Source: Uloborus plumipes | Lineage: Eukaryota; Arthropoda; Arachnida; Araneae; Uloboridae | Reading direction: 5' to 3' | DNA length: 64,000 bases | Assembly (NCBI GenBank): GCA_038373865.1 | Contig: JAXGGA010001153.1 | Span: forward strand, 103,094-167,093 | Shown: piece by piece, positions 1 through 12,799 of the stretch | How positions within the stretch are numbered: position 1 is the first letter of the stretch | Layout of the letters: every line of letters starts with the position of its first letter | Position numbers and translations under genes: made by a program | The notes under the pieces: model-generated | Seen by the model: only the letters and a program-made list of their open reading frames with translations | What the model was told of the DNA's origin: nothing | The model's database searches: none

Positions 1-434
1 GCAACAAATGGTTGCATGAAGATTGCAATGATGATCATTTGCATTGAGTGAAATTTTGTGTAGGCTGTCATTCAAATTTGTGCTGCTATTATTGTTTTCA
101 AATCAAATATGACTAAATTTCAATTTGTTTCCTTTTGTTATTATGTTCACACTTAAGTTTTTAATGCTAGTCTTATTTTTTTATTTATTGGGGTGTTATG
201 GCATCTTCCCCCAGAACAGGTGGCATCTTCCCCGTATATATGGGGAAGATGCCACGAATAAATGACTTTTTTCAACATTAAATTCTGACTAAATTTTATA
301 CTTTGAAGAGGTACTGGTATTTATGATTAACTAAATTGTTGAAAAATAAAATGTATTTGTTTGCATGGACTTGTTATTGCAATTTAAACTGTAATCATCG
401 AAAATTCCTTAACTGTGGCATCTTCCCCCGATTT
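1..434 (+). mobile_element. Right end of a pogo-like (psq/PHD) DNA transposon, cut by the window edge
   Basis: The first ~55 bases encode the end of a PHD-like finger (C-N-K-W-x-H-x-D-C, then a stop) and align with 52036-52087. The following ~370 bases match the 3' untranslated part and terminus at 52088-52452. The terminus is the inverted-repeat motif TGGCATCTTCCCCCGATTTA, followed by a TA. The GGCATCTTCCCC motif also occurs internally at about 200, 220 and 245 (inverted). Subterminal repeats of this kind are typical of transposase-binding sites, but that role is inferred. The rest of the element lies outside the window. Confidence 0.7.
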
Positions 435-1500
435 ACCTTATATAACTTGATCTTGCATGTAAAAAGCTGAAATGTTATCATATTTTTTTTTTTTGGGGGG
501 GGGGGGGGGAACGCTGTAAGTGCCATACCTTGTTAGTTTCAAGGCTGGAAGTCCAGTGGTCATTACACGTAACGGATGAACGTTCCCTACCGGTAGAAAA
601 TGGCACATTCGTCATGGCTGGTGGCACTTTCAGCCTTTCCCACTGATGGCCAGCTGGCGCTTTCACGGTGCTGCTCCTTGCGACTGCTCTAGAAACCAGT
701 AGATATTTTTCTAGCACTTTGGAATTTTTCTAGGTTATTAGAAATATCGTTTACAACACACTCCATGCAAAAAATAGATTTTTGATTTTTTGGCACTTCC
801 AGCCTTTTGCATTTTGCCTACATAATTAAAGTTCAAAATTTTATTGTGGCATCTCTTTCGTATTCTTGTTTTGTCGTTAGTGTGTGTATGAAATTGGTCT
901 AATGACATATACTTTTTGATGTAAAATGTTTTATTTGCTTACCTCCATCCATTACTTATATTCCAGAGTGTTTTTTTTTTTTAATGTATCATAGCCCCTT
1001 TATCCTCCAACCCCTTTAATTCTTAGTTCATTTCCATACTCGAGGGAGAGTGTGACACATATATAAGCATGTTTACATTTTATCAAGAAAATGTATATCT
1101 GAGAAAACAGCAGATGCCAACTACGGTGTATTGGGGAAGAAAAAAACGCAAATCCTTGATTGCACTGAAAATAAGTATGTTTAAAGGGTAATCGAAATAC
1201 AAAATAATGAAATTCTTATTTAATTAGTTTCTCTTATTTTTGCACCAAAGCTGTTTTAAAATTCCCGACGAACCAAAGTAAATATCGTTGTCACATTTCT
1301 GTACCTCAGGGACAAACTAGAGTGTAAGTCCTAAAATGGCGATTTTCTCTTTATTGAATGCAGAATCTTATTCCGCATCGACCCATGAGAACGTTATTCT
1401 GTAAAAATAAATTCCTCCACAATTATTTAGCATCGTTAAAGGAGAGAGTGAGTCCCTTCCTTTGCATGCATCAGACAAACGTTTTCGTGCTCTCCAAAAA
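435..1500. other. Intergenic, no recognised gene; poly-T/poly-G tract and a GC-richer patch
   Basis: A poly-T then poly-G tract (about 482-509) adjoins a ~200-base patch (510-710) that is clearly GC-richer than its surroundings. The phrase 'ggcactt(t/c)(c)cagcctttt' recurs at about 622 and 791. Read on the minus strand the patch ends in a C-tract and A-tract, so it could be a retroposed fragment, but I cannot assign it. The remainder is AT-rich with no coding signal. Confidence 0.4.
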
Positions 1501-1503
1501 AGG

Positions 1504-1955
1504 GGAATGTTTTCCTGGGGTTCTATGGGTTCATTCATCATTGTGGAAGGCACAATGGATCAATAAAAGTACGCATCTGCCCTTGTGGACCATGCCCATC
1601 CAAATATGAATACTGTTTTTCCTCAGGATGATGCCACCTACCAGCAGGACAATACGAAGTGCCATATAGCTGCCAGTGAACATGAGTGGTTCGAAGGGCA
1701 CCAGGATGAGTTTACTGTTATCCCCTAGTCAGCAAACTTACGTGACTTAAGCCCAATCGAGAATCAGTGGGACCATCTTGATTGGGTTGTTCGCACCATG
1801 GATCCGCACCAGCGTAATCTAGCGCAGCTGACCACGGCATTGGAGTCAGTATGGCTCAATATTCCAGTGAACACATTCAGGTACCTAATGGACTCTCTTC
1901 CTGCACGTCTCGCAGCAGTCAGTTCTGAAAAAGGTGGTTATTCTCGCTTTTTACT
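1504..1955 (+). pseudogene. Tc1-like transposase C-terminal relic
   Basis: One frame reads through about 150 codons with only two in-frame stops. It matches the C-terminal half of Tc1-family transposases (Tcb2-like): GMFSW, then EGTMDQ, then KYASAL, then FPQDDATYQQDN (around the second catalytic Asp), then DLSPIENQWDHL (the region of the third catalytic residue), then VRTMDPHQRNL and a final ARLAAV. The stops fall after EGTMDQ and after the FTVIP stretch. The N-terminal DNA-binding half and a clear 5' terminal repeat are not visible. It is a dead copy; family assignment rests on the ordered motifs. Confidence 0.88.
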
Positions 1956-1975
1956 GGTGGTCACATTAATGTAAC

Positions 1976-2989
1976 TGGACTGTGTGCATCGCAATCCGTT
2001 AAAACCTTCATGCGCCGCATGATGTACGAAATTTAGATATTTACTCCCAAAACAGTACTTTCTTGTCACGAATAAAAAATCTTAACTTTTGTAATCGACC
2101 ACCGATAAAATAGCTGCCTTTTACAACAATTCACGCAAAAATAGGGACCCGCTATATGAGGGGCTCAGGCTGGCAATGCTCCCTCCCCTGGCTACGAAAA
2201 TTGATGTTTTTACCACAAATTCTGCACTGTGAAAAATCGGGAAGATTTCATTAATGAAAATTAGCTAGCTTAACTCATTGGCGTTCAATTTTTAACACAA
2301 TTGCCTGCGCAAAGAATGTGTTTCACATATGTGTTGAGAGGCACATATGTGTACCAAATTTTGGTCGATTTCATGCAGGCCACAAGAAATTGTTCCCACA
2401 CAGCCAGACAGATGTACACACAGTCAGACAAACGGTTTCTAAAATAAATCCAAATACACTTAGCAGAGCTTAAAACGTGCAAATCCATCGAAATTCAAAA
2501 TTTTTTACGACTCCAACACTTTCTTCTATGTATTAGATAAAGAAGAAAGTAAAAAGGAGAAAAAAACTATCATGAAATTTGAACACTAAATCCATTCATG
2601 CTAATGGTTGTTCGTGGAAAATTTGCTTCAAAATCATATTCCAGCTAAAACTGACGATCTGAAGCTATGACTCAAAAGAAGGAAGCTTTACAATTTAAGA
2701 GAAAGTGGAAATTGAAAATTTTGAAGCATTCTGCATAGAAAGCTTTCAAAAACGCATTTGCAATTCCCATTTGTGTGAAACTAGGAACTCTTGTGTAAAA
2801 AGTAAACGCATTCCAAATGAGATGCAAATGATTCTTTACCTCAATTCTCACAGCGAGAAAGTCTATACAGTAAATGTGTACCTCATTCATAACGAAGACT
2901 AAACGTTGGTTTAAAAAGGACTTTCGAAAAGTCATATGTATATTACAATTAGCATTATATTTGCTTCAACCATGGATTCTTCTTAAATG
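1976..2989. other. Intergenic, no gene recognised
   Basis: AT-rich sequence. A patch at about 2290-2440 carries short near-repeats of CACATATGTG followed by a CAGACAG-rich tail (2403-2430), which looks like decayed repeat sequence. No coding signal is supported. Confidence 0.3.
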
Positions 2990-3620
2990 CTTACTTTTAT
3001 TCATAGTTCTATGGGCATTTCTTTTTTAAAATAACAATCCTAAATATAGTTTAAAAAACTAAAAAACACGCTTTGAGAGTAAATTAAACTAAAAATAAGT
3101 TTCAAAACTATTGAATATCCGCTTAGTTTACATGCACTTATAATAATGCATCAACACGTAATATAGTTTACCCTTTAGTAATAATAATAGTATGAAATAT
3201 ACAGTCGACGCTCGATATAACGACCGTCTCCGTTCTACAGAAAACGGTCTTTATAACGAGTGGTCGCTTTAAGGGGTAGAATATAGAGTATATTGGGATA
3301 CAGTTGGGGGTTTTCTCACCGGTCGTTATATTAGGATGGTCTTTAAAACGTGTGGTCGTTATAACGAGCGTCGACTGTATTACTTTTTTATTTGCAAGGA
3401 ACGTGAATTTCATCTTGTATTCAGAGTTACATACAAACAACTGAAACACTAAAATATGCATCAGTACGTAATATAGTTTAGCCTTTAGTATTAATAATAG
3501 TGTAAAATATGTTACTTTAATATTTGTTAAGAACACAAATTTTATCTTTTATTCTGAATTACATACTTACATGTAAACCCACATGCGAAACTAATAAAAG
3601 CGTATTAAAAAAACATCAAT
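2990..3620 (+). repeat. Dispersed repeat, copy 1 (inverted relative to 63195-63990)
   Basis: The reverse complement of 63195-63990 is colinear with this segment. It holds two tandem units of about 130 bp, each with a core like 'gcatcaacacgtaatatagttta' followed by 'attttatctt(t/g)tattc(a/t)ga(a/g)ttacat'. The first unit is interrupted by the MITE at 3202-3377. There is no coding capacity. The family could be a non-autonomous transposon or an old segmental duplication. Confidence 0.7.
3202..3377. mobile_element. Pogo-like MITE, 176 bp
   Basis: The termini CAGTCGACGCTCGATATAAC and GTTATAACGAGCGTCGACTG are inverted repeats, flanked on both sides by TA. Internal sequence repeats GGTCGTTATA-type motifs. 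A TA target with CAGT ends suits a Tc1/mariner/pogo-type non-autonomous element. Copy 2 of the host repeat (63.2-63.9 kb) lacks the element at the matching place, which supports insertion. Confidence 0.8.
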
Positions 3621-6117
3621 CGTTGCACAAAGAATCCTGCAAAGACCCTGATTATGTTAGGCCCTTTTTTCGTTGCATGAATTTTACTAAGAGCACGTAC
3701 TCTACTTCTATAAAATACAGTTAAATTTTGAAAAATTCCAAAAACTGTATTTATATGACGGTTTCTTAACTCCGTAACAGACTTTTCTTACAAAATACTC
3801 TCCATCCGTGAAAACCGCGCCTAGCACTCGCGAACCATTCCACTTAAAAAGGGGGTGATGGGTTGTGAGTGGGAACTTTCCGAAGTTTTCAATTTAAAAC
3901 TTGCATTTGCTATATCCTTTTGACACATTTAACTGAGCTACATATTTGAAATTAGTATCATTTTACGTTGTTTGATACAGCTCAAAATGCTTCTTATTAT
4001 TCGTTCCCTTATTGTTATCTTACCTATCACCCCTATTTTAGGAAGATCAAAGAAGACCTGACCCATGCGTAAATACGCGGAAGGTTTTACCTAAGAAAAT
4101 CAGACAGTTACGGAGGAAAATATATTATTTACATATTTTTTCTGGAAATCTTCAAAATTTAACTGCCTTATATAGAAATTAAGACCATGTGCTTCATAAT
4201 TTTTGGGAAAAAAAGCAAGGATTTAACCCTTTATGCTTTGACGATACTCAGAAGTACATTAATTTAGGTATAATGAAGCTTAAATCAATGGAATCATACT
4301 TGTACTTGAAAGTATTATTCCGTGTACTTTGCCGAGAGGCCGACCTCTTATGGGCCCTAAGGCGTAGGGGGACCTTATACCCTACTGATTGTCACATTTT
4401 TTATAGTCTGTATATATATTATTTGATATTTTTTCAACGAAAAAAAATATAAATATAAAAACTCATTGCTAAATTAATTCAGAGCGTAAAGGAGTAATGT
4501 CTAGACTTTTGAAAGCTGTTTTCGATCTCCATAAGTTATCCTGAAACACATTAACGTTCAAATGAATTTCTGGAATCAAAATAGTTTTTAAAAAATTTAA
4601 GGAAGAAAAGAAAAATATGAAAGAGATGAGAACATCTTTCCGAAAATTAAAATTGTTACAAAGAAATATAAAACGTATACTGTCAAGCACATCGTAAATA
4701 CAGTAGCATTTAATACATGGCACTAAAAACGGAGAAATTTCATGGCTCTGCTTTAGGATTTTTAATTGAGGGGAGGGTGAAAAGTAGAAGAACAATTAAA
4801 CCAGTGAACAAGAGGAAGAACAATTTTATTCCCTTCTTTTTGAGAACTGTACAGAAGGAAGTTAATGTTGCTACTTCATCTAAGAAAAATGTGACGTATG
4901 ATTTTTTTATAAGAATTTAATAACGAATTGTTCACTCAATGAGGTGTTTTCATTCAGCAGCGCTCAACTGGGGGGGGGGATATTACAAACTGCGCCATAA
5001 AAATGTTTAGGGGGTGTTTTTAAGGGTATTTTTCTCTTTTGGGGCGCTCTCGTTCTTCAGGTTCTTCGTGGTATTTGGCTGCTCGCTATTGCTTTTGGGG
5101 GTATGGGGTATCCCTGTTTCATTTGCTTGTTAAACTACCATACCATGAATTAAGAAAACTTTTACTTATATTGGGAATACAATGTCAATTATAATCAGTT
5201 AAAAATGAGGAATCATAACTCAAATTAATATTTCGCCCAAAATCATTTCTGCTGAAATGATGCTCTTAAAGTAATACTAAGATACAAGTCTATGACGACT
5301 GAAAAGAAAACAACAAGTTCAATTTACAAAATACAAGCATTCAAATTACGTATTATAATGATTCAGATAGAATACGAATAAATAAAATTTGTGTTTTTTA
5401 ACGTGAGTTGTTTCAACTACTCATTTCTACTTAACTGTTTTGTAAAGTATTCCATGATACATATCTTCTTCAGTAAACTAAAAGCTAGCTATAATGCAGC
5501 ATTAAAATAAATGAAACCTGACTAAACTGAAAACATCTTATTTTTCAGTAAAAAGACTCTTTTTAAATTATACCCATCGTATTGATATTAAAATAATTTA
5601 GATCTGATAATATCAAAATAATACAGCTAGCTTAATACCAGAACAAATCATATATGTATAGTTGTGGAGTAAAATAATCACATAAAATTTACATGATGTC
5701 ACTTTTGCGTGCCCCTATAGAATGTGAACATTTTTCAAATGAAAATAGTTTTTTTTAATGTTCATACCGAAAAATAATAGTTCGTGATCATCAGAAGACA
5801 ATAGTTCTACTATTTGGTTAGGACATCATTTCTTACTAAACAAGCAGCATCATGTTCATAAAAATGCTTTGCATGTTCATAAGCAACATGTTCATAAAAT
5901 TGCTTTGAGTGCAAAACAATAAATGATTTTCTGGGATATTTTAATTGTTATTCAATTAAAAACTAGGAGCATTGCAGTTAATTTTCCTGAGTACATATTT
6001 TGTTGACGTGCTCTTAAGTATTTAACTTTGACGGAAAGCAAATCTAGTCGTATGTAAGAAAAAAGTTCAAATGCAGTTGAACGTAAGCTTTGCATTTGTC
6101 AATGAATTGTTTAACAT
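3621..6117. other. Intergenic, AT-rich, no gene recognised
   Basis: Contains a G-run at about 4971-4979 and a small reiteration of 'catgttcataa(a)' at 5850-5900. No long frame resembles a protein family. The longest frames (about 100 codons) are what AT-rich DNA gives by chance. Confidence 0.3.
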
Positions 6118-6355
6118 CCTAAGCTTATACACATGCATGAAACAGTAGTTATTGCAGTAGTTTAAAATATGTCCGTCATATTCCCTTGACTTCGTACACA
6201 TTCGTGAAGCAGTAGTTAATATAGTTGTTTAAACTGTATTCAGCTTATTTCCTAAGCTCGTACATATCCATAAAACAGTAGTTGATGCAGTAGTTTAAAT
6301 TATATTCATCATAATTCCTAAGCTCAAGCACATTCGTGGTCCAACAGTTATTTTG
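6118..6355. repeat. Minisatellite, ~66-bp unit, about 3.5 copies
   Basis: Successive units share 'cctaagct(t/c)...caca(t)...cagtagtt...gcagtagtttaaa'. The 'cagtagtt' cores sit near 6144, 6210 and 6276, giving a period of about 66 bp. Units are diverged. They lie 0.9-1.1 kb upstream of the first chemoreceptor gene, with no evident link. Confidence 0.7.
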
Positions 6356-7281
6356 GTAATGAGAGAATATTGTTTGCTCGTCATTAACTTATTTATCGAG
6401 TGCTTTTTTATGATTCTTCATAGCCTCTTACTCCGAAAGATATCAACACTTCCGAAATTTCTCCTGAACTTACTGCACAGTTTCACAGCAAGGTATTCCT
6501 AAATTTTGCGTAATTAATTGTATTTTAAAATACCACGAACATATTCTCTGATAATCCCGCAAATATGCAAAACTAATTGCATTTGTGCTAAAGTTAGGAC
6601 TGAAATATTTTTATAGAAATTTGATTTGCTCGTTATTCTTAAATTAGGAAAATGAAAACAAATCAATGGCGTTTTGTCATAATTAATTTTGAGTAGAAAT
6701 TTAATGCTTAAAGTACATTCAAGTGAAACAAGCAGATCAAAAACATGAAAAAATATATATATAAATTCAGTGAAATTGTTATTGCTCACAATCATAGTGA
6801 GTAATTTCGTGATACTTTGAATTTTTACATATTCGTAAATATCCCCATCAGAAAACAATATATATTAAAAAGCCTTTGGTAATAAAAGCCATATTAGTTT
6901 TCTATAAAGAAGAAGTTAACGTTTGTAGTTCCAAAAGATTGAACAATAATTAGAGCAGCAAGATCGTTGCTTTTTCATAAAAAAGAATTTTTAAAATATT
7001 TTTATTGTCACTTATTCTAAAGCGTTCTGTAAAAAAGTGGGTTTCATTCTGCTATCCGCTTGGATAATAAAGCCAGAAGATATGAATGAATTGAAGAACA
7101 TTTATGATTTAAAAAATACACTTAACATCTTTTAAATGCATAACCGTGAAAAGTGCTAAACTGTAATTCGTTATTTGTGATTTTATCGGATAACAAGAAG
7201 TCAATACATTCTATGAAAACGAAAACCAATTATTTTTGTACACTCTTGTAAGGATTAACTCAAACTTTTTTTTGAATTGCA
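6356..7281. other. Upstream region of the first chemoreceptor gene
   Basis: AT-rich and without long frames of interest. It should contain the promoter and 5' UTR of the gene starting at 7282, but I cannot point to a core promoter element with confidence. Confidence 0.3.
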
Positions 7282-8400
7282 ATGGCTATTCTAAAGATGA
7301 ATTTTAATAATCCAATTCCAGAACGGATACTTGCCTTTCTTTTGCTGCCCGGATTCAGAAGACGAAAATCATCACGTGCTGTAAAAATAGTTTACGTTGT
7401 TTGGTTGCATGTTACTTGCCTACATTCTGTTATAATACGAATTTTAAAAGCTCGATTGTGTATTACGTTATCATGCAAACGAGTAAGCACTTCAGTAAGT
7501 ATCTGGGGAATCTGTATTCTGTTACTCTACCATTCTCTAAGACATCAAGAAATTAAAATTCAGAAAACTCTGCAAAAATTCAGAGCGCTTCATCGTAGCA
7601 TGTCTCATGGTAAAAGTCATCATCCGTTTTTCAATCTAATAGCCTGTATTGGAGTAATTGTGTGGCTTATTTCTCCTGTATATTTTTCTCTTTATTCCCA
7701 GACCAATGATGTCATCGACAAATTCTTTGATTCACTATTATTTGGAACAAAACATCCCGTGTCTGACAAAATAATATTGGTTTTACGAGTGATATTTAGA
7801 ACGAGTGCTCTACTGTTCGATTCATTACTTCCCACCGTGTTCAATTTCTTTATAACTACGAAGTTTTTAGACTTGAGAAACATCATTCAAGAGAACTGCA
7901 CCAAAGTTCCACTTTTGGTACATGGCAAGTTTCACAAAAATGTTACAGATAGTTTCATATCATCCTGTCGAAACTATCAAAAGCTTGCTGCTTACCTTCA
8001 GTCATCATTTTCATTGCCAATACTATTTCAAACTTTTTTACACTTTATTTTATTTTATGTGCTTCTTTACAAAGTCAACCAGCCTTTTCCTGACTTGAGC
8101 ATTATGTTTTTCTTATGTCTACTAGCTCAGAACATGTCATTTGTATCGCTGGTGATAGCAGCTGCTCAAATGCAGGAAACTGATCACTTTCTCAGAATAA
8201 AAACGAAACAAATAATGTTTGAATTGGACAAAATGAAACTGTACGACTCTTCCATCCGGATAAGAAGTTGGTTAGACTCTAGTGAGAGCATTATTTTTTC
8301 GGTTTGGGGAGTGTTTACTTTGTCGAAAAGTTTTCTCTTGGCATCCATAGGAGCAGTTTTTACCTTAAACGCTGTTGTTTATCAAGAAGCATACTCATAA
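7282..8400 (+). CDS. Gustatory-receptor-like seven-transmembrane chemoreceptor, 372 aa
   Basis: An uninterrupted frame from the first ATG (after 'ttgaattgca') to TAA. Members of the insect/chelicerate gustatory receptor superfamily (7tm_7) are ligand-gated cation channel subunits in sensory neuron membranes with an intracellular N-terminus. Hydrophobic segments lie near residues 36-54, 72-85, 117-137, 164-192, 243-264, 273-296 and 337-367. The last contains the family hallmark order: WGVFTLSKSFLL, then the TM7 stretch ASIGAVFTLNAVVYQ, a variant of the classical TYxxxxxQF ending. Length is typical for the family (about 350-450 aa). There is no intron, unlike many arthropod relatives. A paralogue lies 4.4 kb downstream on the same strand. 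Ligand and expression cannot be deduced. A divergent orphan 7TM relative is the alternative, but the C-terminal signature argues against it. Confidence 0.85.
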   Translation: MAILKMNFNNPIPERILAFLLLPGFRRRKSSRAVKIVYVVWLHVTCLHSVIIRILKARLCITLSCKRVSTSVSIWGICILLLYHSLRHQEIKIQKTLQKFRALHRSMSHGKSHHPFFNLIACIGVIVWLISPVYFSLYSQTNDVIDKFFDSLLFGTKHPVSDKIILVLRVIFRTSALLFDSLLPTVFNFFITTKFLDLRNIIQENCTKVPLLVHGKFHKNVTDSFISSCRNYQKLAAYLQSSFSLPILFQTFLHFILFYVLLYKVNQPFPDLSIMFFLCLLAQNMSFVSLVIAAAQMQETDHFLRIKTKQIMFELDKMKLYDSSIRIRSWLDSSESIIFSVWGVFTLSKSFLLASIGAVFTLNAVVYQEAYS

Positions 8401-11400
8401 GTTTAGTCTTAATCATCATTCAACTTTAAGCAGATGACTTAGTTAGTACGGGGGGCAAGGGACAACTCGAAATTGTGCATAAGGACAAATTGAACGTTAG
8501 CGTGCCGTTAACTGGCCAGCTATTGGCTAGCAGTACAGCATGCAATATAGCGTATTTACAATGCTGTGCTTAATAATTGTAAGTTACTGTTAAAGTGCTT
8601 CAAGAATTCCAAACTCTACTGTGGAACATAGGAATTTACAGATTTGAAGAATGAACTACTATAATAGAAATGCATGGATAATAAGCAACTTTGAGCACAA
8701 TGTGGACGCTTTTGTCCAACTTCTTAATAAAGGATCTCTAGTTACAAATGTAATGGGAGTTAGAACAATATCTTTATTTAGAAACTCATTTAGAAGTTGC
8801 GGCATATTTTTCTGCATATTAGGGGAAACTTAAAAACCTATATAGAACTGATAATTTATTTCCAGTTAGAGTTAACTCTGTCATATTTAATCATAATTTA
8901 TTGAACATTAAGTTGATCAAGGGAGTTAATGTAGTACAAAACTGTTTCTGTTTTCTCTTAGACATACCGTCAATACACACAGCACAGTATGTGTGTCCCA
9001 ATATACTGCTGCGTTAGGAAAGATTTAACGTGCACCAGTCACTATTACAGTACCCAAAGGATATTTGGGTGACGGGCAGATAACCTGTGACTTTCTCTTA
9101 CGAATTCAGCGCTTTAATAATCATGAAACCACGGCCCTTTGTGACAATATAGCATACACGTGTTTTAAAGTACAATGGAAACATATTTTCAATTCAAAAA
9201 AATTTCGTGCACTAAGCCAGAGCAACAGTGGTTCATTGTTATTTTCACATTTTCACTTCGCGTCTGAAAAACAATGCACGGAACATATATAAAGAACAAT
9301 GATGAACAAATGTATAGCTTTTAAACATAGAGTACAAGGTCGTTCAAAAGTAACTTTTCCTGTACTATACGAAGCCCAAGCGACCTATCCGTTGAACCAA
9401 TTGGGACTATGGCGATTTTAAACAACGTAGTTATCACGGTTACAGTTACAGTGAATGAATTTCAACGAATTTCAAAGTTTTTAAATGGCCACAGCCCGTT
9501 CTTTTTTCCTTGCATCTATTGACCAGTGCATTGTGATACCACAATTCCGTACCTTAGAGTCAGACTAACGTGTGTCCAATGTACAAAACGTAAGTACAAA
9601 AATATCGTTAAAATAATCGGCGTATGACAAGAGTTGCTCGTTAGCAAACTCGAGCACAGGACTAAAGAAAGCGCGAACTATCCTGTGACTGCTGCTTCTA
9701 CTGATTTCTAATTCAATAAAATATGCTACGCTAGTCAAAACCCCTTCCGGAAATTGTTACCATACGCTATCGTTCTAACTCTAGTTATGATTTTTCAATA
9801 TCCTAATTAATTTATGGAAAGAAAAACATGCCTGTCTCTAAGCGAAAATGTTTCGACTCTTTCACTGTAACCATTACTGTAAGCACTGCGTTGTTTAGAA
9901 TCATTACATTTTCAAGTGCATACCTTCAAATAACCATATCTAGAATTTTGGCTGTGCTGGTTCAGCGAATAGGCAGATAGAACTTCATGCCATAGGCGTA
10001 TTTAGGTTGTGAATTTGGGGGGGGGGGGGGGGGGGGTAGTGCAAAAACACTAGGGGTCTGAAGGGGGATTCCCAAATAAAACAGGTGGTCCAGGTTCTCA
10101 TTTTTGGACAATTCAAAAGCGTACCTCATTTGTTTATTTTTTATTTATTTTTTTTTATTAAAGAGCAAATTTTTACTGTAGAAGTTTATCACAATAGGAT
10201 GTGTTTTTTTTTTTTTTTTTAAATTCTGTTTTAAAATAAATGAAACTAAAGATACACCACTAAACACCCAAGTACCTAGTATACAATTATTTTTTATGCA
10301 GAATGCAATACTGAATGAAAAATGTATCTTCTTGCATGTAATTATTTATCGGTTTTTTATGATAAATATACTGTTATTTTTAAACGTAGTAGAATCGTAT
10401 TTCTCTCGCACTTGCAATATGTGGTGATATACACAGGCAACACGATAACCCAGTGGCAAGCGAGAAATTGCTCAAGGGGGTGTCAACCAGGGAGACAAAA
10501 GTTAAATCTAAGGCATGGCATTGTAAATAGGAGCAATGGGAATTTTATTTCCTTTTACATGACATTAGACGCTCCTAACTGCATAAAATTAATTGAATAA
10601 TAAAAAACACTCTACCCCCAGCCTTTTATACACGCAAAGAAAAGTAATTTTAATTTTTGTTATAGAAGATTAATTTTGAGCTTCAAGGGAGGAGTCCAGA
10701 CGCAAGAACCGTCTCTTTTACTACGCCACTGTAATCAACTGCATATTATTGTATATTCGGGTTTGCTTTCATGTTTATTAAACCTGCATGTGTCACATAA
10801 AAAATGTATGTTTTTTTCCAAACTATACATCCCGATAAAGTAGATTTAGTTTTAATATTTTTCAAAACCCATTAAAAAACGTTGGTTCAGCGACGCACCC
10901 CCGTAAATCGGCCTATGCTTCATACAGAGGGAAAATTACTTTTGGACCACCCTGTATTTCATCGTTTTATTTTATCCTATATTTGTAGTAAATGTAAGGA
11001 GAAAGTCTTCATTTACAAAAGAGCTAACCAAAATGAAAGTTCTTTTATGGAAAATGCTGGCTGCAATCGTGTCATCAAACTTCTTTTCAAATCACAATGA
11101 ATCAACAAATAAAATTAGAAACCAAATAGTGCAAGTTACAGAGCAAGAAAATTGTCTAAATAAGTTTCAGGTAACATCACTTTCGCGTGCAGGCTAAAAC
11201 CTGAATCACCTATTCAATCAAAAAAGTTATTCTTAATGTTCGTCCCAATATTCATGAGTTATTGAGCACCATGCAACGTATCATCACTATGGTGGTCACC
11301 ACTTCCAAGCAAATTCTTGCCGAAAACATCAAAAAGTTTTGATTCGCAAAGGAGACATCTCTAGTATAGGATATTTTGCAGTTAACTTAGAAAACTTCAA

Positions 11401-12155
11401 CACATCAAAAAATACAAACATATAAATTATTTTCATGTTTTTATTTGTGGGAGCTGCCAGAAAAAAAAATTCAATGTGAAAAAGACGATCAATTACTCAA
11501 AATACTAAAATTTTCAGGCACGTATTAGTTTATAATGGCTGCTCGTATATAATTTTTAAAATGCTAACTTTTATCTGTAAGTGAAATCTTAACAAAAAAC
11601 AATCTATTTATTGACGATTCGCTTATTTTTACTGCTATTTTTCCCCTGAGGCACCTATTCTGCTAAAACTTTAATTAAACTTTGATGCTCAATAATTTTT
11701 ACTGGACCACTTTATTTGACGTAGGCTCTGGTATTTTCAAATATTACTGGGCTACTTCTGCTGTTATATATATATATATAATATTTTCTGGATAAGAGAT
11801 CCCACAATTGCATTTTCGGTTAAACTGCAGTAGTAATGTATAACGCTTAAAGTTTTCCATTTGTTATGTATGTTAGGTTTTGTTTATCACTTTTTTGCTA
11901 ATTGATACTTCATGATTGTATGTAACAACTGAAACAATCAATTAGAACTATCTGCTCAAAGCTTTGATATCCATAATATTTTTCAGTTGCAATGGTTCAA
12001 ATTTCAAACATAGTATTATTTTCTAATCAGATATTTTCGAATTTTGTATGTGATCTTCTCCAGCGGAAAAACGAAAACAAAATCCGAAAAAAAGGGAAAA
12101 AAAATGCGTTCACAAGAGTTTTACAACAGAGCAAGTTTTAGTCTCTGAATATTTA
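8401..12155. other. Intergenic spacer between the two chemoreceptor genes
   Basis: AT-rich with no coding signal. It has a G-run at about 10017-10036, poly-T tracts at 10140-10160 and 10207-10220, and a short TA run at 11765-11781. A segment at 9991-10731 begins with CATAGGCGTATTTAGG and ends near CTACGCCACTG, which recalls hAT termini, but I found no matching target duplication. A fragment at 9549-9575 resembles the palindrome arm at 36660. No chemoreceptor pseudogene fragment was recognised here. Confidence 0.35.
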
Positions 12156-12185
12156 ATGAATAATGTACCAGCTCACTGTTTTGCG

Positions 12186-12344
12186 ATGAAAATCAATACA
12201 CTTTTCATTTGCTTTGTTTTAGTTTCACTGCAGTGTGTATCAACACTTTATGCGAAGAAGCAAATATTCGTATGCTGTATTACGTTCAAAAACGAATTCA
12301 AAACATACATATGCAATTTAAATTACAAGATTGTCATTGTATAA
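12186..12344 (+). CDS. Possible small secreted peptide ORF (52 codons), weak
   Basis: From the ATG at 12186 the frame starts with a signal-peptide-like run (MKINTLFICFVLVSLQCVS) with a plausible cleavage region near residue 20-24. A short tail follows with a CC pair and one more Cys, then a stop. An in-frame ATG lies 30 bases upstream. No family was recognised and no splice partner was identified. In DNA this AT-rich a hydrophobic short frame can arise by chance, so this is a candidate only. Confidence 0.15.
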   Translation: MKINTLFICFVLVSLQCVSTLYAKKQIFVCCITFKNEFKTYICNLNYKIVIV

Positions 12345-12799
12345 CGCTGAAAAATACATTTAAACGCATTTGAAATCACGATTGTAAAATATGACATATA
12401 TATTTAATTTGTAACTGCTTGGCATATTTCGAGCAACAAGTAAAAATAGAAACAAGGCGAAAATTGTTATTTGAGTAGAAATATTTTTTTCCATTGTTTT
12501 TATTTCCTATTGCTTATAGCATTTTCTTATTAGAAACAAGTATCCATATGTTTTATTCCGTTTTATAAATGAATTCAGGACATATGATTGAATACTTACA
12601 TTAAAAAATGTGAATTTGTCATAAAGTTCATTGGACAGCTTTCGAATTCAATATCAAAACGACCTATTTCTGATTTTTAATTGCTTGTAATATTTATAGC
12701 AACAAATACGTGTTTGGCATCAAGACAGAAAAAATAGTTTAAACAGAAAAAAAAATTCCAATTTGTCGAAACATTACCTTAATATACTGTTTGATTTCA

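Noticed and set aside
9991..10731. Possible hAT element (CATAGGCGTATTTAGG ... CTACGCCACTG)
   Set aside because: The ends are only loosely inverted and no 8-bp duplication was found (CTTCATGC against TAATCAAC).
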